A DNA stretch of 35,070 bases from Myxococcales bacterium (GTDB taxonomy: Bacteria; Myxococcota_A; Polyangia; Fen-1088): positions 1-35,070 of the forward strand of contig PLNW01000052.1 of NCBI GenBank assembly GCA_003142855.1. The letters run 5' to 3'. Shown piece after piece: positions 7,958-16,300 of the stretch (positions within the stretch are counted from its first letter, which is position 1; each line of letters opens with the position of its first letter). The position numbers and the translations under genes are program-made. The notes beneath the pieces are model-generated. The model was not told where the DNA came from and did no database searches. It was given only the letters and a program-made list of their open reading frames with translations.

Positions 7958-9061
7958 TCACCGATCCAGGGGGCAGCAGTGCTGGGAGCCGCAACACGCG
8001 AACTCCCAGTAACCCGGCCCCAAGTAGCCTGGGCATTCTTCCATCACAGTACACTGACACTGCTCGATGGGGACGCAGGTGCCGTCCCAACAGCTCCCGA
8101 CCACCCGCGGAAACTGTCCTGGGCCGCATGTCGGAGGCAGCGTCTTGCACGTAACGTCGCGCTGGTCGCAATTCGCCGAGCCTGGTGGACACGCTCCCGG
8201 ATAGCTATAGGGACGTGTGGGGCAGGCCCAGCTGTCCTGAAAGATGACGCCGTCACAACCGCAGTAGTCGACCAGGCTGCCGGTACAATCGCGCCCGTCC
8301 ACCACACATGTCCAAGTGTCCCCGCAGGAGGCGCCCACGCACAGTCCCTGGGTGCAGGGTTCGCTCGACGAACAGGCGGTCTGGCCAGCTGTCGCCGTTG
8401 TCCCACCGGACCCAGGCATTCCACCCGTGCCGCCCGCGCCGCCCGCGCCGCCCATTCCGCCCATGCCGCCCGCGCCGCCCGTGCTCGGCCCGGCGCCGCC
8501 GGTCGCCCGGACGCAGTCGCCGAGGTCGGCAAGCAGAGCAAGAGGGCAATCACTCGGATAGCTGCCCCCGGCGAGCGTGAACGAAGTCTGACCGCAGAAG
8601 TCTGGGACGTCGTCTTGAGCCACTGCTCCCACCAGCACGCGGCTCACCGGATCGTAGTAGCACTCCTTGCCCCAGGTGCCGGGGCTGACCAACAGCGCCA
8701 AGAAACCGTTGCACGAGCCGAGATGCCCATGCCCAGAGCTACAGGTCGCTGGCCAACGCTCGGCCGAGGTGTAGTCATTCGGGCAAGTGAAGAGGTATCC
8801 CTGGACGACTGTGCCCAGGGCATCCGTGCAAGGACTGGCCGTTCCGGCGCCACCCTGGCCGCCCGTCGCCGTGCTCCCGCCGAACGCAGGCACGCCGCCC
8901 GCGCCGCCGGTGACCAGCACCCCGCCCGCGCCACCGGTGACAAGCACACCGCCCGCGCCAGCCGAGCTGTTCTGTCCAAGACCGGTGGTGCGGCCGCACC
9001 CACAAGCCAAAGCCAAGACCATCGCGCATCCGGAAATCAGCGAGCCACGGATCAAGGTCAT
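7958..9061 (-). CDS. Cys-rich lipoprotein with Gly-Ala repeat tethers, unknown function
   Basis: The start is the ATG at 9061, which has AGGAG 8 nt upstream; the in-frame GTG at 9068-9070 overlaps that Shine-Dalgarno and is unlikely. The product is 367 residues. A signal peptide ends in a lipobox (ALAC, Cys about residue 20). Two low-complexity GGAGG-type tracts, one near the anchor (about 33-70) and one at about 185-220, separate two globular parts: a first domain with an FTCPNDYTS...CSSGHGHLGSCNGF pattern, and a second Cys-dense domain of about 140 residues ending in CCGSQHCCPLDR. More than 25 cysteines suggest a disulfide-rich secreted structure. I recognise no family. It converges with oleB at a 56-nt gap. 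The paired tethers are typical of myxobacterial surface lipoproteins. Confidence 0.72.
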   Translation of the reverse strand: MTLIRGSLISGCAMVLALACGCGRTTGLGQNSSAGAGGVLVTGGAGGVLVTGGAGGVPAFGGSTATGGQGGAGTASPCTDALGTVVQGYLFTCPNDYTSAERWPATCSSGHGHLGSCNGFLALLVSPGTWGKECYYDPVSRVLVGAVAQDDVPDFCGQTSFTLAGGSYPSDCPLALLADLGDCVRATGGAGPSTGGAGGMGGMGGAGGAGGTGGMPGSGGTTATAGQTACSSSEPCTQGLCVGASCGDTWTCVVDGRDCTGSLVDYCGCDGVIFQDSWACPTRPYSYPGACPPGSANCDQRDVTCKTLPPTCGPGQFPRVVGSCWDGTCVPIEQCQCTVMEECPGYLGPGYWEFACCGSQHCCPLDR

Positions 9062-9131
9062 CAGCGTCACTCCTGGTTGCGAAAGTCGGTGCCCAAGGCA
9101 TTTGAACCGACTTCTTCTGCATCAGAATACC

Positions 9132-9977
9132 CTATCCGCGGCCTTGCATGTGCAGACCTCGGGCGATGTGGGATTCGTCGAGCCCGTGCAGCGCATCCAG
9201 AAAATGCGGGAAGAAAGTGCCGGGGCCCTGGGCGCGCTGCACGGCGATCTCACCCGCCAGGCCCATGATTGCCATGGCGTGCGCGGCTGCTTGCAACGGT
9301 GAGGGATTGACGGCGGCAAAAGCGCCGGTGATGGCGGTTGCGGTGCAGCCCATGCCGGTGACCCGCGCCATCATCGCATGACCGTTCGCCACCCGGACCA
9401 CGGCGTCGCCCGCCACCACGATGTCGACCGGGCCGCTGACCGAAACTGCGCAGTGCCATTGGCGAGAAAGCGCCTCGGCCTCTCCTAGAATCTCGTCGGG
9501 GGTGTGCTGGCTGTCCACGCCCTTGGGTCCGGCCCCGGCGCGAACCAGAGAACGGATCTCCGAGGCGTTGCCGCGCACGATGGTCGGCCCGACCTGCTCA
9601 AGCAGCCGGTGCGCGGTGGCGGTGCGATACTCTGTGGCGCCGCTGCCCACTGGATCGAGCACCACCGGGATGCCCCGCTGCCTGGCCTGCCGTCCGGCCT
9701 TGACCATGGCCTCCACCCAGGCCGCGCTCAGGGTGCCGATGTTGAGCACCAGCGCGCGTGCGTGCCGGACCATCTCCTCCACTTCCTCGATGGCGTGGGC
9801 CATCACCGGCGAGGCGCCAATCGCAAGCAGCGCGTTGGCCGTGGCATTCATGACCACGTAGTTGGTGATGTTGTGGACCAGCGGCGCTTCAGCGCGAATC
9901 TTCTGCACATCCGCCCAGACCAATGCAGCGGTCTCTTCGCTGATGAGGTTCGTATCTCGAACACTGCCAGAGTTCAT
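9132..9977 (-). CDS. thiM: Hydroxyethylthiazole kinase ThiM
   Basis: This 281-residue ribokinase-superfamily enzyme phosphorylates 4-methyl-5-(2-hydroxyethyl)thiazole for thiamine salvage. Recognisable segments include PLVHNITNYVVMN (32-44), the LDPVGSGAT stretch (about 127-135), GNASEI (about 155-160), and the C-terminal VTGMGCTATAITGAF carrying the conserved Cys of the anion hole. AAGGA lies about 9 nt before the ATG. It is a single gene here, with no thiD or thiE beside it, and I found no TPP riboswitch in the 130 nt upstream. Upstream and downstream genes are unrelated. Confidence 0.92.
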   Translation of the reverse strand: MNSGSVRDTNLISEETAALVWADVQKIRAEAPLVHNITNYVVMNATANALLAIGASPVMAHAIEEVEEMVRHARALVLNIGTLSAAWVEAMVKAGRQARQRGIPVVLDPVGSGATEYRTATAHRLLEQVGPTIVRGNASEIRSLVRAGAGPKGVDSQHTPDEILGEAEALSRQWHCAVSVSGPVDIVVAGDAVVRVANGHAMMARVTGMGCTATAITGAFAAVNPSPLQAAAHAMAIMGLAGEIAVQRAQGPGTFFPHFLDALHGLDESHIARGLHMQGRG

Positions 9978-10111
9978 TCCTCTATTCCTTCCGCTCGCCG
10001 GTCCTCAATCACGCGAGCAACAAGCGAGCGGGGTATTTACTACGCGGGCCCAAGGCATTCCAACCGTGTTTCGGGAGCAACGGAAAGCTTGTAAGCGAAC
10101 TATCACGGTCG

Positions 10112-10504
10112 CTACGCGACTTCGATCCGCGCCACGTGTCCAGTCGCCGATGCGAGCCTCGCATCGAGAGTCAGCAGGGACGCGCCCAATCCCTCCGCCA
10201 GCGCAACATACACGGCGTCGTAGGCGGAAAGATTTGCGCGCAATGCCCAAGCGCGGGGCAAGAGAGGCCCGTGATCGTGCAGATAGAGTCCGAGTCCTGT
10301 CAGATCCCGCAGAGCCTGCCGCCCGCGAAGGTCGGTCAATTGCCTTGACAGATTGAGACGGCGCAAGACATGGGCCACCTCGACCTCGACTAGACTCGGC
10401 GCGTGCCAGGTCTGTCCCGCGCCCGCCAGCCGCCCATGGATCGCTGTCGCGCGGCTGCCACCGAGCAGGATCTCCACCACAACCGACGCGTCGAGGACGA
10501 TCAG
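10112..10504 (-). CDS. PIN-domain ribonuclease toxin (VapC/FitB-type)
   Basis: The ATG/GTG-only frame would start at the GTG at 10480, but that loses the first catalytic Asp. Reading back in frame to a CTG at 10504 restores the beta-1 strand IVLDASVVVE, and this CTG has AAAGGGAG 5 nt upstream and overlaps the antitoxin stop by 4 nt (CTGA). With that start the protein has 130 residues and the full acidic set of PIN nucleases: Asp5, Glu42 (with Glu40), Asp96 in AYDAVYVALAE and Asp114 in LTLDARL. VapC toxins cut tRNA or rRNA and are neutralised by the antitoxin encoded just upstream. Use of CTG as start codon is unusual; translational coupling may allow it. Confidence 0.85.
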   Translation of the reverse strand: MIVLDASVVVEILLGGSRATAIHGRLAGAGQTWHAPSLVEVEVAHVLRRLNLSRQLTDLRGRQALRDLTGLGLYLHDHGPLLPRAWALRANLSAYDAVYVALAEGLGASLLTLDARLASATGHVARIEVA

Positions 10505-10731
10505 CGGCGCTCCCTTTCTTCGCGCAACATCCGCACGATCGTCGAGCGGGTGGCGACCGGGCGCAGCCGCGCCAGCCGCGCCAGGATCTCGGCCGGCGCT
10601 GGCCTTTCGCTCGTCCGCTGCATCTCGGCGAGCAAGTAGTCTGACAGCGACATGCGCGACTGCCGGGCGAGGCTGGTCAAGCGGCGGTGCACGCTATCCG
10701 GAACGTGCCGGACCTGGATCATCTTGGCCAT
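10501..10731 (-). CDS. Ribbon-helix-helix antitoxin (FitA/VapB-type)
   Basis: The 76-residue protein starts at the ATG at 10731; the longer frame upstream (to 10911) runs through the operator and is not protein-like. The N-terminal IQVRHVPDSVHRRLTSLA (residues 5-22) followed by SRMSLSDYLLAEM is a FitA-like ribbon-helix-helix DNA-binding fold. The C-terminal half (Pro/Ala then LARLARLRP...RMLREERER) is the toxin-wrapping helix. It overlaps the toxin gene by 4 nt. Antitoxin dimers of this family repress their own promoter; the palindrome at 10746-10764, 14 nt before the start codon, is the obvious site. Confidence 0.85.
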   Translation of the reverse strand: MAKMIQVRHVPDSVHRRLTSLARQSRMSLSDYLLAEMQRTSERPAPAEILARLARLRPVATRSTIVRMLREERERR

Positions 10732-10745
10732 AGCCCCAGGATACC

Positions 10746-10764
10746 TGCATGTCGTCCACATGCA
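10746..10764. promoter_or_regulatory. Palindromic operator of the FitA/VapC-type pair
   Basis: Perfect 7-bp inverted repeat TGCATGT (10746-10752), spacer CGTCC, ACATGCA (10758-10764), placed 14 nt upstream of the antitoxin start codon. Its position and symmetry fit autoregulation by the ribbon-helix-helix antitoxin. Binding is inferred. Confidence 0.6.
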
Positions 10765-10841
10765 AGCCTGACGCGAATGAGACAGACGTCGGTGTACAGT
10801 TCGGCATCGCTGGCTACTGGTAGGGTCGCGATGGCGTAGCC

Positions 10842-12605
10842 CTACGGGCTGCTGGCGCAGCGAAAGGGGCCCAATCTCTCGCGGCCCGCCTTGGGCGCCG
10901 CCTGGGTCCACTCCATCGCTGCCTGAGCCGCCGTGGCCTCGGTGGCAGCGCGCAGCTCAGCTTCGGTGGGGAGCCTGGCTGCGCGGCTCTGGCAGTAGGC
11001 CTCTGCTTGCGTCCAGGTCGTGCATTGAATGGGAGTCGCTGCCGGGTCTTTTCCCGTGGCGCAGAACTCGGAGTGCGCTCTGGTCTTCATCTTGACCTTC
11101 GAACTGGGCGGTCTGGGCTGCTCACACACGGCGCATGCGGCATAGTCGACTTCGCTGACCGGGTGCTCGTCGACACAGACGGTTTTGCTGGCGCTGTCTC
11201 GGGCTGCCTCACCGGGGCTGGCTTCTGCGTTCTGGTTCTTGGCGGGAAGCGAGATCACACGTCGTGTGCCGGGCGGGCACTCGGGTGAGGTTCCGGCTTG
11301 ACCGCCCACGCTGGGCAGGTTGGCTACGGCGCGATCGATGACCTGTTGAGCGCTCTTGCGCAGGCCGGGGAGCCACTGGGCCGCCTTTTCTCTCACAACA
11401 TCAACCACTGAAGAAATGAACGCGCGGGTTTCTCTCGCACCCTTGAGTTCGGTTGCACTGAACACCACGGTGCCGCCGGCGAGCACGATGAGCATGAGCA
11501 GCGCCATCCCCAGCATGCTTTGTTTCGGCGGGCGGGGCTCTGGTTTCGTCGCCGAAGCGGAAACCGTCTGGGTCTCGGACGGGACGAGAACCGTGGGTGC
11601 GAGCTGAGCACTCGGAGGCGGGGCAGACTGCGGTCGGGACGTAATGGCCGGATTGAAAGCGATGGGCGTGCCCTGCCCCGCCGCCGCAAGACTGGCGTCG
11701 AGAAACTCTCCCGCATTCGGGAAGCGGTCGGCGGGGCGTACCGCCAGGGCCTTTTCAAACACCGCTTCCAGTTGGTCTGAGACCTGCGCTCCCAGGGAGC
11801 GGGGAGTGGGTCGCTGCGCGGGATTGGCCGAGGAGAATCCGAACTGGACGAGATCCTCTCCCTGCAGTGCGACTTTGCCTGCCAACATCTCGCTCGCCAC
11901 CAAGGCTATCGAGTACACGTCCGTCCATGGTCCGGTGGCGCCGTAGCTTCGCGCGAATTGCTCAGGGGCTCCATAGCGGGGCGTGAAGGAGGTAATGGCC
12001 ACGCCGGTCTTCGCAAGCGCCGCGTTGAGCTTGGCGTGCTCGGAAACCATCTTCGCCACGCCGAAATCGAGCAACTTGCAGGGCGTTTCAGGCGCGCGAA
12101 CCGGGCTGCCCATGATGAAGATGTTGGCCGGCTTGATGTCACGATGGGCGATGCCTCGTCGGTGCGCCACATCGAGAATCGGCAGGATCCTCTTGAGAAA
12201 CCCGACGACTTCGTCCTCAGTCCAGGCTAGCCCCTGGCGCTGGTCTTGCTGGAGAATGGCGTCGAGGGGCGCGCCGTCGAGCCACTCGAGAACCATGTAG
12301 GGCATCCACTGCCCGGCCGGCGTCGTGTATTCGCCGATGTCTCGGGCTTGCACGATGCCCGCGGTTTGGCTCGATAGCTCGGTCAGGAGAGCGCCTTCTT
12401 GGATGAACTGTTGGAGCAGCTCTTCCCTGTGTTCGGCAGGGGCTTGCGATAGGCCGCTGAAGAATTTCATGGCGACCGGCTGTTTCCAAATGGTGTGCTC
12501 GGCCCGGTACACCACGGCGAAGCCACCCTCGCCCACAAGATGCTCGATGCGATACTTCTCGGCGACAAGCTCTCCGGAGATGTTGAGGGGATCGTCTGCA
12601 GTCAT
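10842..12605 (-). CDS. Transmembrane Ser/Thr protein kinase with C-terminal FGE/SUMF1-like domain
   Basis: This protein has 587 residues from the ATG at 12605 (GGAG about 10 nt upstream); the longer frame to 12905 encodes an unstructured Arg/Ala/Pro stretch and is rejected. The N-terminal kinase domain (about 18-310) has the glycine loop GEGGFAVV (25-32), Lys47 in VAMKFF, HRDIKPAN (154-161, Asp156), DFG (180-182) and APE (213-215), so it should be active. A Pro/Ser/Thr-rich region (about 315-360) leads to one membrane helix (about 364-384). The outer part ends in a Cys-containing domain (about 440-587) whose CTTWTQAEAYCQSRAARLPTEAEL is typical of formylglycine-generating-enzyme/SUMF1-like folds. 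It would act as an external sensor domain coupled to a cytoplasmic kinase, an architecture common in myxobacteria. Its targets are unknown. Confidence 0.88.
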   Translation of the reverse strand: MTADDPLNISGELVAEKYRIEHLVGEGGFAVVYRAEHTIWKQPVAMKFFSGLSQAPAEHREELLQQFIQEGALLTELSSQTAGIVQARDIGEYTTPAGQWMPYMVLEWLDGAPLDAILQQDQRQGLAWTEDEVVGFLKRILPILDVAHRRGIAHRDIKPANIFIMGSPVRAPETPCKLLDFGVAKMVSEHAKLNAALAKTGVAITSFTPRYGAPEQFARSYGATGPWTDVYSIALVASEMLAGKVALQGEDLVQFGFSSANPAQRPTPRSLGAQVSDQLEAVFEKALAVRPADRFPNAGEFLDASLAAAGQGTPIAFNPAITSRPQSAPPPSAQLAPTVLVPSETQTVSASATKPEPRPPKQSMLGMALLMLIVLAGGTVVFSATELKGARETRAFISSVVDVVREKAAQWLPGLRKSAQQVIDRAVANLPSVGGQAGTSPECPPGTRRVISLPAKNQNAEASPGEAARDSASKTVCVDEHPVSEVDYAACAVCEQPRPPSSKVKMKTRAHSEFCATGKDPAATPIQCTTWTQAEAYCQSRAARLPTEAELRAATEATAAQAAMEWTQAAPKAGRERLGPFRCASSP

Positions 12606-12813
12606 CTTGGGAAGCTCCGAACGAGCAGGGATAATATCCGCTGGATGGGCGGTCCGATCAATGATCAGCCGATCCGGTTCGGCGACATCGGCATCCGGCT
12701 CCGAGCCAGCGGCGCCGGCGCCGGAACGCGAACCCGACGGCGGTGGCCAAGGTCGCCCAAGCGGTGCGCACGCAGCCCTCCTCAGGCCCGGCGCTGCAGG
12801 CGCATCCGCCTCC

Positions 12814-13258
12814 CTACCACCACGGCGACTGGCAGTCCCAGACCAGCCAGGATGCCACACCGTAGTAGCCGGGCTTTCGCGCGCACACGCAGTAGTTCGC
12901 CGCATTGGAACTGTCCTTGCCCCAGCTCCACTCTTTTCCAGCGCATTCGCTGTTCTTGGTTACGTTCGACGTGGCGGTAGAGGAATTGCTGCTGGCCAGC
13001 GCCGTGGCTGCGGCGCTGTTTTCCGCCGAGGTCACCAGGGCACAGCCACCGGTCGCTGGGCTGCTGTACTTCCCATCTGTGCAGGTCAGCTGCTTGAAGC
13101 CACGAAGGGAATCGAAGCCCAGGCAGCACCTGCCATTGGCCTTGCGGATGATTAGTGCCCGCCGCGCAGAATTGCTTCGGCCAAAAGTGGACGTGGGCCG
13201 TCACGCCAAACGGAAGCTTCACCATCCGCCTGTCGGGAGTGGACGGCCAGCCGATCAC
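12814..13258 (-). pseudogene. Probable frameshifted remnant of a small Cys/Trp-containing protein
   Basis: From about 13125 down to the TAG at 12814-12816 one minus-strand frame reads like a secreted Cys-rich protein (GRCCLGFDS, then a Ser/Ala/Asn stretch, then NYCVCARKPGYYG, WDCQSPWW at the end), but that frame has no ATG/GTG before 13035, which would cut the domain. The adjacent upstream segment is protein-like in another frame (start near 13258; FGVTAHVHFWPKQFCAAGTNHPQ), in phase with the end of pfa3 after its stop codon. G/C at third positions is high in both segments. The simplest reading is one frameshift near 13125-13140. A sequencing error or two overlapping small genes would look the same. 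I recognise no family. The rest of this gap (12606-12813 and 13259-13318) shows nothing I can name. Confidence 0.4.
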
Positions 13259-13318
13259 CGATACTTTCGCCTGGCCTGCAGCCGGCGTCGCGCGCCAGCC
13301 GCTGACCAGTTGTTCGGC

Positions 13319-16300
13319 CTATGCACCCTCGACGACTCCCGGTCCGCGCGGCCCGAGCAGTCGGCGGGCCAGTTCGGCCAGCCAGCGTCCTTCTGGTGTA
13401 CTCGACACGCGCAGCTCGCCGGCGCGCGCGCCAGCGACCAGTGCGGCAATCTCGGGGCAGATGTTGGGAAGCTGTTCCAGGATGCGAAACAAGACGGCAT
13501 GGCCCAGGTTGGCGCTCGTGCTCTCGGACCAGGCACGCGCTGCAGCCGCAAAGGCGGGTTGTGGGGGCAGTGGCTCTTCCACGTCGTTGGGCGGACCCAA
13601 GTTGTTGATGGCGTCGATCACGCGGTGGCGACGGTCGCGATAGTTGAGCGGCCGCAGATCGTCGGGCGCGATGGGAACACCGATGTGGATGTCCTGCTGG
13701 CCCATGCCTACGGGAAAATCGATCTCGCCGGAAACGGGAGCCACCGGCAGGCCGCCCACGAAGCGCACAGGAACAACCGGCCGCCCCAGTTCGATGGCCA
13801 TGTCGAGAAACGCGCCCGAGAGCTTGCGCACCGGCGTACGACAACTGTGCGCCATGGCTCCCTCGACGTGAACCATCACGCTGCGACCGCTCGACACCAT
13901 CTCGGCTGACATTTCCCGGATGATTCCGGGCAGCGACGCGCTGTCGCCGCGGTCGAAGTATTGCGACATGCGCGGACTGCGCAGCCCTGGAAATGCAAAC
14001 ACGTGGCGCATGAGAAGGTCGAGCCAGGAAGTCTGATTCTCGATGCGCGCCAGGGTAAGGACAGGCGCGCCCATCAATGCCGACGCGACAATAGCGAAGA
14101 TGGTGGACTCGACAGTCACCTGGTGGTTGGCCAAGAAGATGACCCCGCCCGCACGAGCCGTGTGCAAAGCCTCAGGATCCGCAATGTGAAGCTGGCGCAG
14201 AAAACGCAGAATCAAGCCGCGACAGATGTCTTCGACCGGCAAAGCTGTGCCTGCCAGGAAGCTGCGCCAAGCATCGCGCGTCGCGGGCACCAGGTCCGCG
14301 GCCGTGTGCGAGCGGGCGGCGGGTCCATCAGTCACAGCGCGGCCCTGCCCACCGGTCTCCGCGCCCACGATTCTCATTCCCAGTCCCGCCACCTGATAGA
14401 TGCGCTTGCCGTCCACCCAAAGGGATGCGTCGGCAACAGCGAAAGGCCCGGTGGCGTCGCGACCTTGCTCGGTAATCTCCATGGTGACAGTGATCAAGCG
14501 ATTCTGTGGCACCACCTGGCCGCGATACTTCCAGGTCAATGCTCGGCCTACTTCAATGGGCGCGAAGCGCGGACGGGACATCCCTTGGGCAAGCCCGGCC
14601 TGCAGCATGTGGAATTGCAGAAGCTGCAACATGGCTTCTAATCCCAGTGATCCAGGCTGCACCGGATCCTGGAAGAAGTGCGCCTTGAAGAACCACTCGG
14701 CCGGGTTCACCGTCTTTTCGGCGCGCAGAAAACCCAACCCGGCGCGACCGCCGCGCGGATCGCAAGCAGTCACGCGGTCAAGCATGAGCAAGCGGGACTC
14801 GGCTAGGCGCAACGAACCTTGAAAGAAACGCGCTGGGCGCGCGGTCAGATCGACGAGGAAGTCAGAGGCGGCACCCAGCTCCGCGCTTTGTTCGGCGGTG
14901 GTGGAAAGACCGGCCTGATTCTCGAAAGTCGCCGCAGGAAAGAAACCAAAGCCGGTCTGCATCTCGTAGACCGGCGTTTCACCCAAGAGGCAGCGCACGC
15001 GGAACGATTCCAGGATCATGCCGCCCGAACGCGAGACGCTCTCCAGCGTCGCAGTGGTGCGCAGAAGACCAGCCCCGGGCGGCACCTCGGCCAGCATCTG
15101 GCCAGTGCCGTCGAGATTGCGAAACGCCAGATCCTGGTCAGTACCGAGCGCGCTGCCCGCAAAGCTGGCCAGCCAACCACAAGGTTGCAGCGCCACCTCC
15201 AGCAACACGCAGAAGGGCATCACAGGATGGCCGTTCTCTACGAAATACCAGGCCTCAGCCGGCACGTCGTATTCGACCTCAATACTGGCGCCCGCCTGGC
15301 ACGCGCCCATCTCGCCCTCGATGCGCACCACGCGGCTCATGAAATGATAGGGCGGGCCAGGCAAACGCGCCACGCGACGAGGTCCGTCGAAAGGCGCGTA
15401 CATCGACCCAAAAGCCTCCGATGGTTTGCCCCAGGCACAGGCTAGCAGCGAACGCTGATCGAAGCGGAATCCGTTCACTTCAGCCACGGTCCTGGGTTCC
15501 GCGGCTTCGCGCACAAGCTCCGGGCGGCTCGACAGCGGCCAGTCCGGCACCAGGCGCAGACCGACCCGGCGCGCGTGGAACGCCTTGAGCCCGTCGACCG
15601 TGCCCAGCAAGTCCGCGTACACCGTGGGCAGCGGGCCGTCGTGTACCTCCTCGACGAACATCTCGCACACCAGTTCCCGCGACGTGGGGACAACCTGGCC
15701 GCGACACTGCAGCCGGTACGTCTCCTCGGGCACAGGCTCGAAGCGCCAGCCATCACGGGCCAAGGTGTAGCCCAGGCCTGCCAGATAGATGGCCATCATC
15801 TGTAGACAGCCCTCGAACATCAGCGTGCCAGGCATGCAGGGATCGTTCTTGAAATGGCCGGCAAAGAACCAGTCGTCGGGCCGGATGGGCGTGACCGCCC
15901 GCAGATAGCCGCGGCGCCAGGGACCACCCCGTGGATCGAACTCGAGCACGCGTTCCACCAGCAGCATCTTGCCGTTCTGGATGGCGGGCGTGCGCACATG
16001 GGCCTGGCCCGCCTCGAAACCAGGGCCGAAACATGCGAAGAGATCACCCTCGGAAAACGCGCGGACATCGTCAGCGGAGAGTTGCCGGCGCGTGCACGTC
16101 ACCGCTGGCGGGTCCAGGCGCGCGTCGGCTTTGATTGTCTGGCCCTCGGGCGTCCACAACACGCCGGCCGATTCGTTCAATTCCTCTTCGGTGAAAAATC
16201 CGGCCTGGCCCTGGCGCACAGTCAGCGCCGGTCGGCCGTCGCTGGTGCAGTCATAGTGGAAGAAGAACAGGCGCACCTCGCCCTGGCGCGCGTGGCTGTC

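Noticed and set aside
7727..9268. Long plus-strand open frame (513 codons) opposite the Cys-rich lipoprotein and thiM
   Set aside because: Arg/Ala/His-rich composition without domains, overlapping two genes with clear signals; an antisense frame kept open by high GC.
9978..10111. TPP riboswitch upstream of thiM
   Set aside because: No CUGAGA or ACC-UGAU-GG core elements and no matching stems on the minus strand.
10820..10845. Hairpin GTAGGG...CCCTAC at the kinase stop codon as terminator
   Set aside because: Only six base pairs with a 14-nt loop and overlapping the stop codon; too weak to call.
10732..10911. N-terminal extension of the ribbon-helix-helix antitoxin
   Set aside because: The extension passes through the palindromic operator and is not protein-like; family length fits the ATG at 10731.
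12606..12905. 100-residue N-terminal extension of the Ser/Thr kinase
   Set aside because: Arg/Ala/Pro-rich and unstructured; overlaps the remnant gene; ATG at 12605 starts just before the kinase fold.
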